Below are positions 1 through 5,207 of a stretch of 10,997 nt of DNA, piece by piece (the stretch's first letter is position 1; the number at the start of each line of letters is the position of its first letter). This DNA comes from Clostridiales bacterium. Lineage in GTDB: Bacteria; Bacillota; Clostridia; Saccharofermentanales; Saccharofermentanaceae. Location: contig JAFGGR010000231.1 in NCBI GenBank assembly GCA_016930475.1, forward strand, positions 1 to 10,997, written 5' to 3'. The position numbers and the translations under genes were made by a program. Under the pieces are notes generated by a model, which had not been told where the DNA came from, did not search any database, and saw only the letters and a program-made list of their open reading frames with translations.

Positions 1-2
1 GC

Positions 3-77
3 GGCCCGTTGGTCAAGCGGTTAAGACATCGCCCTTTCACGGCGAAGACAGGAGTTCGATTCTCCTACGGGTCACCA
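3..77 (+). tRNA. tRNA-Glu (anticodon TTC)
   Basis: Full cloverleaf. The acceptor arms GGCCCGT (3-9) and ACGGGTC (67-73) pair over seven positions with one G-U. The anticodon loop reads CTTTCAC, so the anticodon is TTC (glutamate). The T arm contains GTTCGAT. The discriminator base is A74 and CCA is encoded at 75-77. A Rho-independent terminator follows within 12 nt, so this is the last gene of its transcript; any promoter lies outside the window. Confidence 0.96.
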
Positions 78-88
78 ACACGATAAAT

Positions 89-125
89 CCAAACTTTTCT
101 CATCGAAGAAGAGTTTGGTTTTTTT
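89..125 (+). terminator. Rho-independent terminator after tRNA-Glu
   Basis: A 12-bp stem (89-100 with 107-118, one G-T pair) closes a six-base loop CATCGA and is followed directly by a run of seven T (119-125). This is a strong intrinsic terminator for the tRNA transcript. Confidence 0.93.
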
Positions 126-144
126 GATTTCTTTTTTCGCTGTG

Positions 145-172
145 TTGAACGTTGACTACTCCTTCGTATAAT
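145..172 (+). promoter_or_regulatory. Candidate sigma-A promoter ahead of a decayed gene
   Basis: TTGAAC (145-150) is separated by 16 nt from a perfect TATAAT (167-172). Transcription would start near 179. The only downstream candidate on this strand is the broken reading frame beginning at GTG 204, so the promoter may be a leftover of a gene that has decayed. Confidence 0.5.
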
Positions 173-203
173 GCGGCGTGAGCATTTGAGGGAGAGTCGA
201 GAA

Positions 204-530
204 GTGATTCTTCGTACTGATAGGTTTACTATTAAAAACGGGTCGAATACTATCGATGAAATTCGTTAGCCGGATTGAGAAGTTATGATCCTTATGGCAT
301 AAGAAATGACGATCCGGTTGATTTGTATATTGTATCTATGATGCGAAATCCATTCAAAATTACACGGGATATAACAACATGTGATCCGAGCGGGATTTGA
401 TGGCTGAATAAGCTGAAGCAATGAGAAGATCAACATCTCGGGAGATAAGGTGTATAAAGAAATAGATTCACGATATATATTAGAGGATTTATTCTCTAAA
501 CTGTATCTGAATCATCACCGGTCGCTTGCG
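204..530 (+). pseudogene. Possible remnant of a small frameshifted gene, family unknown
   Basis: I do not recognise a family. A GTG at 204 sits about 8 nt after a purine-rich GAGGGAGAG and opens a frame of 21 codons (VILRTDRFTIKNGSNTIDEIR) that stops at 267-269. A second frame is open from 260 to 397 and contains DDPVDLYIVSMMRNPFKITR. A third frame, in phase with the first, is open from 417 to 530 and contains GDKVYKEIDSRYILEDLFSK, which looks like a genuine hydrophilic/amphipathic protein end. No single frame joins them, so if this was a gene it has at least two frameshifts. The central 240 nt are roughly 37% GC by hand count, well below the transporter genes. The end would overlap the 3' end of the opposite-strand gene. 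It may instead be non-coding spacer; confidence is low. Confidence 0.3.
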
Positions 531-1074
531 TAACTGCATCCGGACCCGAGCCGTCGGTCTTGTCCGTGATTACATCCGGCCCCGAACCGGTGACCTTTTG
601 TGCGTTCTCTTCTTCTGCCGGTTTGCCGATTAGTTCCGCCTCGAGATCCGATAATCGCTTGCGTGTCTCCTCCGCAGAGTGAAGAACATGTTCGAGCTCT
701 TTTTGCTCCAGTTCCTCCATTTCCTTCAGGACCGCCTGTTCTTCGGACTCCGCCTTCAGGATCTCGCGAATCTGGAGAGAGCTTTTGTCGGGAAAGCGGA
801 TCGCGTCCTCAATGCGGCCGATGGTGTCGCCGCACTCCAGCTTCATCTTCAGAACGTCAAAGGTGGCCTTTGACATCTCAAGCCCGTTTTTGCACTCTGA
901 GCAAGCCGCGAGGTATTCTTTTCGAAGGGGAATGAGATGGAGCGATAAAAAGGAAAACCACGTGCGCGCGACGCACAGAAGCCAAACGGTCTCCTTATGA
1001 CAGACCGGGCAATGCTTGGCACCGAGTATGCCGGAGGAATCGCATGTGACTTGATTTTTGCTGAAAATATCCAT
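496..1074 (-). CDS. Zinc-ribbon protein with coiled-coil and repeat tail
   Basis: The 192-residue product has a split zinc ribbon: CPVC at 22-25 and CSEC at 58-61 give four cysteines, with a hydrophobic WFSFLSLHLIP stretch (39-49) between them. This layout resembles the small zinc-ribbon domain (zinc_ribbon_15 type) found in many uncharacterised bacterial proteins in which a Trp/Phe-rich strand precedes the second Cys pair. Residues about 95-150 are rich in Glu, Lys, Leu and Arg and should form a coiled coil. The tail (about 160-185) carries two copies of a GSGPD[VA][IV]T unit in a Thr/Asp/Gly-rich linker. There is no signal peptide or clear membrane span. The start is supported by GGGGAGT at 1083-1089, 8 nt before the ATG. 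It is divergent from the neighbouring ABC operon. Function unknown; zinc binding is an inference from the cysteines. Confidence 0.82.
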   Translation of the reverse strand: MDIFSKNQVTCDSSGILGAKHCPVCHKETVWLLCVARTWFSFLSLHLIPLRKEYLAACSECKNGLEMSKATFDVLKMKLECGDTIGRIEDAIRFPDKSSLQIREILKAESEEQAVLKEMEELEQKELEHVLHSAEETRKRLSDLEAELIGKPAEEENAQKVTGSGPDVITDKTDGSGPDAVTQATGDDSDTV

Positions 1075-1104
1075 GATTTTTCACTCCCCGGTTATTCTGC
1101 TCTT

Positions 1105-1133
1105 ATCATATCGCCGATAATGAGTCAAAACAA
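1105..1133 (-). promoter_or_regulatory. Candidate promoter of the zinc-ribbon gene
   Basis: On the minus strand TTGTTT (1133-1128), a 17-nt spacer and TATGAT (1110-1105) would start transcription near 1098, leaving a leader of about 24 nt that includes the ribosome binding site. The -35 box is weak (TTG matched). An overlapping TTGACT lies 5 nt downstream of it and is too close to this -10. Confidence 0.45.
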
Positions 1134-1248
1134 GAAAATATGCACGGAAAATTTCTGTTGCGAGGATCCGGCGTCTTTTTACGGGTGGAAAAGGAGTGCT
1201 TTTGTGCAAATGCATAAGACAAGGAAGCGGATTTTTCAGCGGTTCCCT

Positions 1249-1257
1249 TGATATAAT
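1249..1257 (+). promoter_or_regulatory. Extended -10 promoter of the ABC operon
   Basis: TGATATAAT is a TGn-extended, perfect -10 element. No good -35 box lies 16-18 nt upstream, which is typical of extended -10 promoters. Transcription would start near 1264 and give an 80-nt leader before the ATG at 1344. Confidence 0.55.
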
Positions 1258-1281
1258 GAGTTGAATATAAACGTTGTATTC

Positions 1282-1306
1282 GATCGGGCTTTCGTCGAGT
1301 CCGGTC
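1282..1306 (+). promoter_or_regulatory. Hairpin in the leader of the ABC operon
   Basis: GATCGGGCT (1282-1290) and AGTCCGGTC (1298-1306) form a 9-bp stem with two G-T pairs and a 7-nt loop. The sequence that follows (TTACGG) has no T run, so it is not an intrinsic terminator. It sits inside the predicted 5' leader. No known riboswitch motif was recognised here, and its role is open. Confidence 0.4.
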
Positions 1307-1343
1307 TTACGGATGAATATCAGTCCATGGAAAGGGGCTCGTT

Positions 1344-2321
1344 ATGAAAAAACTATTTTGTGTCATTTTTGCGCTTGTGCTCGCTTTCTCTCTGCTTGCT
1401 TCCTGTGATCAGGAGATTTCCGGAGAAGAGACCACGACGATTCGCATCGCCGGAATGAAGGGTCCGACGTCCATCGGGATGGTCAAGTTGATGGAGGATG
1501 CCTCCGAGGGCAAGAGCGAGAACCTCTACGATTTTTCGGTGTACGCCACGGCCGATGAGGTTACGCCGAAGTTGATCCAAGGCGAGCTCGATATGGCGGC
1601 TCTTCCGGCCAATCTCGCGGCGGTCCTGTACAACAATACCGAAGGGGCGATCCAAATCGTGGCGGTCAATACGCTCGGCGTGATCTATATCACCGAGCTC
1701 GGCGATACGATACAGTCGATCGAAGATCTCAGAGGTCAAACCATCTACGCGACGGGAAAGGGATCTTCACCGGAATACGCTTTGCGGTATTTATTGACCG
1801 AGCACGGCATCGATCCGGATAAAGATGTAACGATCGAGTGGAAGTCCGAAGCGACCGAGATCGTCGCGCACCTCAAAGAAACCGGGAGCGGGATCGCGAT
1901 GCTGCCTCAGCCGTACGTTTTTGTCGCCAAGGGAGCGATCCCCGAGCTTCGCGTCGCGGTCGATTTGAACCGGGCATGGGCGGATCTCGATAACGGAAGT
2001 TTGATGATCACCGGCGTCATGGTCGCACGGAAAGATTTTATCGAAAAGCACCCGGAAGCGGTGAATGTATTCCTCACGGAATACAAGGCGTCGACGGAAT
2101 ATGTGAACGCCAATGTTGCCGAATCGGCCGCATGGGTCGAAAAATTCGACATTTTTAAGGCGGCGATCGCCGAAAAGGCGATCCCGTACTGTAATATAAG
2201 TTATATCGACGGCAAAGAAATGCAGACGGCTATGGAGGGTTATCTGAATGTCCTTTTCGAGCAGAACCCCAAATCTGTCGGAGGAAAGCTCCCGGACGAC
2301 GGCTTTTACTACTCGCGGTAA
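1344..2321 (+). CDS. ABC transporter substrate-binding lipoprotein, NitT/TauT-like
   Basis: A 325-residue extracellular binding lipoprotein. A signal peptide ends in the lipobox LASC, with the lipidated cysteine at residue 21. Landmarks of a family common in gut Clostridia, often labelled MqnA/MqnD/SBP-like or NMT1/THI5-like, are visible: GMKGPTSIGMVKLM (37-50), ELDMAALPANLA (81-92), TGKGSSPEYALRYLL (137-151), MLPQPYV (186-192) and a C-terminal KSVGGKLPDDGFYY. It should deliver an unknown small solute to the permease and ATPase encoded just downstream. The start is set by AAAGGGG (1331-1337), 6 nt before the ATG. Its last codons overlap the proposed permease start. Proteins of this fold bind nitrate, sulfonates, thiamine precursors and other solutes, and nothing visible here decides among them; no thiamine riboswitch is present. 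Confidence 0.92.
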   Translation: MKKLFCVIFALVLAFSLLASCDQEISGEETTTIRIAGMKGPTSIGMVKLMEDASEGKSENLYDFSVYATADEVTPKLIQGELDMAALPANLAAVLYNNTEGAIQIVAVNTLGVIYITELGDTIQSIEDLRGQTIYATGKGSSPEYALRYLLTEHGIDPDKDVTIEWKSEATEIVAHLKETGSGIAMLPQPYVFVAKGAIPELRVAVDLNRAWADLDNGSLMITGVMVARKDFIEKHPEAVNVFLTEYKASTEYVNANVAESAAWVEKFDIFKAAIAEKAIPYCNISYIDGKEMQTAMEGYLNVLFEQNPKSVGGKLPDDGFYYSR

Positions 2322-3063
2322 GAATGTTCTGACCAAAGGATCCGCAGTGTTCGCCGCGCTTTTGCTGTGGCAGATCCTCTCGATGCTGTTGGCGCAGAAA
2401 CTGCTTTTGGTTTCGCCGATCGCCGTCGCGGTCCGACTCGCGGAGCTGGTCGTCACCGCTCCTTTTTGGAACTCCGTTGCGTTTTCGCTCCTACGGATCA
2501 CGGCGGGCTTTTTTCTGGCGCTCGTCGCCGGCATCGTACTGGCCGTCATTGCCGGGCATGTCAAGGTCGTCGAGATCTTGCTGTGGCCGTACATGGCGGC
2601 GGTAAAGGCGACGCCGGTCGCTTCCTTTATTATCCTGAGCCTGATTTGGCTCGGGTCGAGAGGGCTGTCGGTGCTCATCGCCTTTATGATGGTCCTTCCG
2701 ATCGTTTATACCAATATCCTGCACGGGATCCGAAGCACAAGCCCCAAGCTGTTGGAGATGGCCGGGCTTTTCGGGGTGAGTCGGGTGCGACGAATGTACT
2801 ATATCTACATCCCGCATCTCAAAACATATCTGTTATCGGCGTGCGGCGTCGCGATCGGGCTGGCGTGGAAAGCCGGTATCGCCGCGGAGGTCATCGGGAT
2901 CCCTTCCGGCTCCATCGGAGAGCGTTTGTACGAGGCCAAGATTTACTTAAGCTCGGCGGACCTGTTTGCCTGGACCGTCGCCGTGGTGCTCCTCAGTGTC
3001 CTTTTCGAAAAGCTGTTTGTTCACCTGATCAAAATCGCTTACACCCGAATGGAGAAGGTTTGA
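2248..3063 (+). CDS. ABC transporter permease, NitT/TauT (SsuC/TauC) type
   Basis: A 271-residue integral membrane protein with about six hydrophobic segments (near 32-55, 77-102, 122-137, 139-158, 193-212 and 238-260). The cytoplasmic coupling loop is recognisable at 170-189 as EMAGLFG...YIYIP, matching the EAA-loop pattern of binding-protein-dependent permeases. GIAAEVIGIPSGSIGERLYEAK (from about 210) is typical of this subfamily. As a homodimer it should form the channel for the substrate delivered by the upstream lipoprotein. The start is ambiguous. ATG 2248 has an excellent GGAGGG (2234-2239) but overlaps the upstream gene by 74 bp and adds about 30 Ser/Thr/Arg-rich residues. GTG 2347 has AAAGGA (2335-2340) and would begin at the first membrane segment. 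The stop TGA shares its A with the next ATG, implying coupled translation. Confidence 0.92.
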   Translation: MSFSSRTPNLSEESSRTTAFTTRGKNVLTKGSAVFAALLLWQILSMLLAQKLLLVSPIAVAVRLAELVVTAPFWNSVAFSLLRITAGFFLALVAGIVLAVIAGHVKVVEILLWPYMAAVKATPVASFIILSLIWLGSRGLSVLIAFMMVLPIVYTNILHGIRSTSPKLLEMAGLFGVSRVRRMYYIYIPHLKTYLLSACGVAIGLAWKAGIAAEVIGIPSGSIGERLYEAKIYLSSADLFAWTVAVVLLSVLFEKLFVHLIKIAYTRMEKV

Positions 3064-3659
3064 TGGATATTTCGGTTCAGAACCTCAGTAAAAGTTTCGG
3101 CCCGAAAAGGGTGATCGAGAATTTCTCCGCCGTTTTTCGGGAAGGAGAGACGACCTGCGTCATGGGGCCGTCCGGTTGCGGCAAGACGACGTTGCTGTTC
3201 ATGCTCATGGGATTGATTGCTCCCGATATGGGTACTGTTGAGGGCGTTCCGGAGCGTAAAAGCGCTGTTTTTCAAGAGGATCGTCTTTGTGAATCGTTCA
3301 GTGCCGTCGCGAATGTCCGCTTGGTATGCGATAAAAACACGGACGAGCACACGATCCGAGAGCATCTGACGGCAATCGGACTGGGGGATTCTCTGTTTGT
3401 TCCGGTAAGCGATCTGAGCGGCGGGATGCGCCGCAGGGTCGCGTTGGTTCGCGCGGTGCTTGCTCCCGGAGAGACGCTGTTTCTCGACGAGCCGTTCAAA
3501 GGGCTTGACGACAAATTAAAAGGATTCGTTATTTCATACGTGAAAACGAGGGCAAAAGGAAAAACCGTCGTCCTGGTAACGCACGACGAAGACGAAGCGC
3601 GTGTCATGGGCGGAAACATGATCCGCATGGAACGCCGTATTACACCGACAGATTCGTGA
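3063..3659 (+). CDS. ABC transporter ATP-binding protein, SsuB/TauB type, short
   Basis: A 198-residue ATPase expected to drive the upstream permease. Every nucleotide-binding element is present: Walker A GPSGCGKTT (35-43), Q-loop Gln71 in VFQEDRL, signature LSGGM (118-122), Walker B LFLDEP (139-144), D-loop GLDD (147-150) and switch His174 in VTHDEDEA. It is about 50 residues shorter than typical SsuB/TauB proteins; the shortfall lies in the helical region before the signature and at the C terminus. Since all catalytic motifs remain, it is probably functional and a compact form usual in this operon family. Its ATG overlaps the permease stop by one base (TGATG), with GGAGAAGG just upstream. 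It is the last gene of the operon; no T-tailed terminator follows directly. Confidence 0.93.
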   Translation: MDISVQNLSKSFGPKRVIENFSAVFREGETTCVMGPSGCGKTTLLFMLMGLIAPDMGTVEGVPERKSAVFQEDRLCESFSAVANVRLVCDKNTDEHTIREHLTAIGLGDSLFVPVSDLSGGMRRRVALVRAVLAPGETLFLDEPFKGLDDKLKGFVISYVKTRAKGKTVVLVTHDEDEARVMGGNMIRMERRITPTDS

Positions 3660-3671
3660 TCGAGTCGATCA
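3657..3671 (+). repeat. 15-nt palindrome over the stop codon of the ATPase gene
   Basis: TGATCGAGTCGATCA is a perfect inverted repeat with 7-nt arms around one central base, and its first three bases are the TGA stop. As RNA it could form a 5-bp stem with a 5-base loop. There is no T run after it, so it is not a standard terminator. GATC is frequent in this window, so chance is a real possibility. Confidence 0.35.
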
Positions 3672-3790
3672 TAAGAGGCAAAAACAGAATTTGAATTCAA
3701 AATGAATAGGGAATATTTGTCAAGGTATAGCAGAATCATGTCGAATAACGAACAATAGAGCCAAAATGTCCTTCATTAAAATTGTTTTCC

Positions 3791-3822
3791 TTGAAAAGCA
3801 AGAATCTTATGGTAAGATTCTT
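3791..3822 (+). promoter_or_regulatory. Promoter overlapped by a perfect inverted repeat, possible operator
   Basis: AAGAATCTTA (3800-3809) and TAAGATTCTT (3813-3822) are perfect 10-bp inverted arms around TGG. TTGAAA (3791-3796), a 16-nt spacer and TAAGAT (3813-3818) form a reasonable promoter, which would place the palindrome across the spacer and -10 box, as expected of a repressor operator. Transcription would start near 3825, giving a leader of about 27 nt. If transcription starts further upstream, the same sequence would be a hairpin in the mRNA leader. The remaining sequence from 3672 to 3790 is AT-rich and I see no gene in it. Confidence 0.5.
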
Positions 3823-3851
3823 AAGGATAATTTTAAGGAGGACAACAATTT

Positions 3852-4805
3852 ATGAAAAAAAGATTACTGACCCTGATCCTGTGTGTCTGTCTTGTTTTTT
3901 CCGCAGCATGCACTGCCGAGGATTCCTCGAGGAAAAATGACGATGACGACAACAGAAAATCGGAAGAAACCGAAGTGACGGAAGAAGAAACCGAAGCGAC
4001 GGAAGAAGAAACCGAAGATGTTTCCGAGACGACCGGCAATGCGCTCGGCTTCGATGAAATTGAACTGGAAGAGCAGACCATTGTTGACAAGGACGGCATT
4101 GTGATCACCGTTATTTCATTCGAGAACGATGAATTTTACGGTCCGATCATTAACGTGCAGATCGAAAACAACACCGAGCAGAATCAGGTGATGAGTGTTT
4201 ACGGGATGAAAGTCAACGGGATCGCGATTGACGGATCATTATACTGTGAAGTCTCGACCGGAAAGAAAGCCAATGCTGAGATCTATCTGGATGGCGCTGA
4301 CTTGGAAGTGTCCGGAATTTCGACGATCAAGGATCTCGAAATTGTTTTTGAAGGATATGATTCGGACTCATACGATACATTATTTATGTCGGACGCCGTC
4401 ACCTTTTCCACGAATGCGGATGAGTCATTTGTTCAAACCGTCGATGACAGCGGAACGGTTGTTTATGATGAGAACGGCATCCGTGTCGTTATGAAGGAAA
4501 CGATCGAGATCGATGAGTTTGGCGATCCGTACTTTGTTTTGTTCGTCGAAAATGATACGGACGCGGAGATTTATGTTTCGATGGACGATGTTTCCGTGAA
4601 CGGTGTAATGCTTGATCCGTTTTTCGCGTCAATCGTTCCGGCCGGTACTGTGGATTTTGAGGACGCATGGTTCTCCGTTTCGGATCTTGAGGATAACGAT
4701 ATTTCCGAAATCGAAGAAATCGAGTTCTCGTTGTATGCCTATGACTGGGACACGATGGATGATGTCTTTACTACGGATATGATCACCTTAACCGTACAGG
4801 GGTAA
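3852..4805 (+). CDS. Acidic lipoprotein with two tandem beta-sandwich-like domains
   Basis: A 317-residue predicted surface lipoprotein of unknown function. The signal peptide ends at FSAAC with Cys20; Ser at -3 is a slightly atypical lipobox. Residues about 24-62 form a very acidic Glu/Thr-rich linker that includes a duplicated TEEETEA unit. Two related domains follow, about 68-190 and 200-317. Both contain the pattern [DE]-x-x-G-I-x-[IV], a strand ending in [VF]-x-[IV]-E-N-[ND]-T, then V-N-G-[IV] and a later E-I-x-F strand, so they probably arose by duplication. This resembles Ig-like domains in DUF4352/DUF5067-type Firmicutes lipoproteins, but I cannot assign it firmly. A perfect TAAGGAGGA precedes the ATG. 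It has its own promoter and terminator. Base composition (about 42-50% GC in lines sampled by hand) is lower than in the flanking transporter genes. Confidence 0.88.
   Translation: MKKRLLTLILCVCLVFSAACTAEDSSRKNDDDDNRKSEETEVTEEETEATEEETEDVSETTGNALGFDEIELEEQTIVDKDGIVITVISFENDEFYGPIINVQIENNTEQNQVMSVYGMKVNGIAIDGSLYCEVSTGKKANAEIYLDGADLEVSGISTIKDLEIVFEGYDSDSYDTLFMSDAVTFSTNADESFVQTVDDSGTVVYDENGIRVVMKETIEIDEFGDPYFVLFVENDTDAEIYVSMDDVSVNGVMLDPFFASIVPAGTVDFEDAWFSVSDLEDNDISEIEEIEFSLYAYDWDTMDDVFTTDMITLTVQG
3972..4013 (+). repeat. Two tandem 21-nt units in the acidic linker
   Basis: Positions 3972-3992 and 3993-4013 are 21-nt direct repeats differing at one base (GTG versus GCG in the second codon), encoding E[VA]TEEET twice. 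A related partial unit flanks each side. Such in-frame repeats can expand or contract by slippage and vary linker length. Confidence 0.75.
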
Positions 4806-4832
4806 AGGTTTTTCCGGAAAATGTTGCATAAT

Positions 4833-4879
4833 AAGAGGCCGCGGCGGATTGAGCATTCATGAAGCGACGGCCTCTTTTT
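4833..4879 (+). terminator. Rho-independent terminator of the lipoprotein gene
   Basis: AAGAGGCCG (4833-4841) and CGGCCTCTT (4868-4876) form a perfect 9-bp, GC-rich stem. The loop is 26 nt and contains a small TTCATGAA palindrome. The T run spans 4875-4879. It lies 28 nt after the stop codon. The reverse strand also ends in a short T-rich stretch, but no minus-strand gene approaches from the right. Confidence 0.85.
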
Positions 4880-4900
4880 GCGCGACAAAAACAAAAATGC

Positions 4901-4934
4901 GACATCCGGAAAGACAGATGAGGAAACGGATGTC
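4901..4934. repeat. Inverted repeat just upstream of the B12 operon promoter
   Basis: GACATCCG (4901-4908) and CGGATGTC (4927-4934) are perfect 8-bp inverted arms separated by 18 nt, ending 10 nt before the -35 box. It has no T tail and lies after a complete terminator, so a DNA-binding site is one explanation; chance or a decayed terminator is another. Confidence 0.4.
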
Positions 4935-4944
4935 GAAAGGGATA

Positions 4945-4973
4945 TTGAAGCGGGGTGTTTTTCCGTATATAAT
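4945..4973 (+). promoter_or_regulatory. Sigma-A type promoter of the B12 uptake operon
   Basis: TTGAAG (4945-4950), a 17-nt spacer and a perfect TATAAT (4968-4973). The predicted start near 4980 falls just before the first paired base of the riboswitch, which strengthens the call. Confidence 0.85.
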
Positions 4974-4984
4974 GATTTTCGTAA

Positions 4985-5154
4985 GCCGTCGGTGCCTCGT
5001 TTGAGGAGAATAGGGAACGCGGTGTGAGACCGCGGCAGCCCCCGCTACTGTAAGTGAGACGGGACCCGTATATGCCATCGGGAAGCCGGGATCGTTCCGG
5101 AGACCGAGAAGGCGCGGAGTTTCGACGGATCACGAGCCAGGAGACCTGCCGACG
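4985..5154 (+). ncRNA. Cobalamin riboswitch aptamer (B12 element)
   Basis: The aptamer binds adenosylcobalamin or a related corrinoid and normally lowers expression when cobalamin is plentiful. Hallmarks in order: P1 arm CGTCGG (4987-4992) paired with CCGACG (5149-5154); GGTGCC at 4991-4996; TAGGGAA around 5011-5017; GGCAGCCCCCGCTACTGTAA at 5034-5053; GCCATCGG (5074-5081) with CCGAGAAGGC (5104-5113) bracketing an extra hairpin; and the B12 box AGCCAGGAGACCTGCC at 5135-5150, which is a full consensus match. Position directly upstream of btuF fits perfectly. Whether it prefers adenosyl- or methyl/hydroxocobalamin cannot be told with confidence from reading alone. Confidence 0.96.
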
Positions 5155-5160
5155 AGTATG

Positions 5161-5201
5161 TTTTCTCTTTTCCCGCGGAGGGCGGGACGGGGGAGAAGGA
5201 G
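5161..5201 (+). promoter_or_regulatory. Riboswitch expression platform, probably translational
   Basis: TCCCGC (5171-5176) pairs with GCGGGA (5182-5187) around a GGAGG loop, and the outer bases TTCTC (5163-5167) can pair with GAGAA (5193-5197). The outer stem would cover part of the ribosome binding site AGAAGGAG (5194-5201) of the TTG start at 5208. No T run follows, so attenuation by an intrinsic terminator is unlikely. Blocking of ribosome access is the better inference. Confidence 0.6.
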
Positions 5202-5207
5202 TATCCC

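Noticed and set aside
600..1251. Several plus-strand frames opposite the zinc-ribbon gene
   Set aside because: They overlap one another and the cysteine-containing minus-strand gene, show no domains and lack convincing ribosome sites.
1791..2678. Minus-strand frame of 295 codons across the ABC operon
   Set aside because: It is antisense to two well-supported genes, with no motif and an improbable composition.
2367..3062. Plus-strand extension of the ATPase frame through the permease, suggesting a 430-residue protein
   Set aside because: The extra part is an Arg/Gly/His-rich out-of-frame reading of the permease. The ATPase start at 3063 with TGATG overlap gives complete motifs.
3657..3671. 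Palindrome after the ATPase gene as a terminator
   Set aside because: The stem is only 5-7 bp and no T run follows, so termination is not supported.
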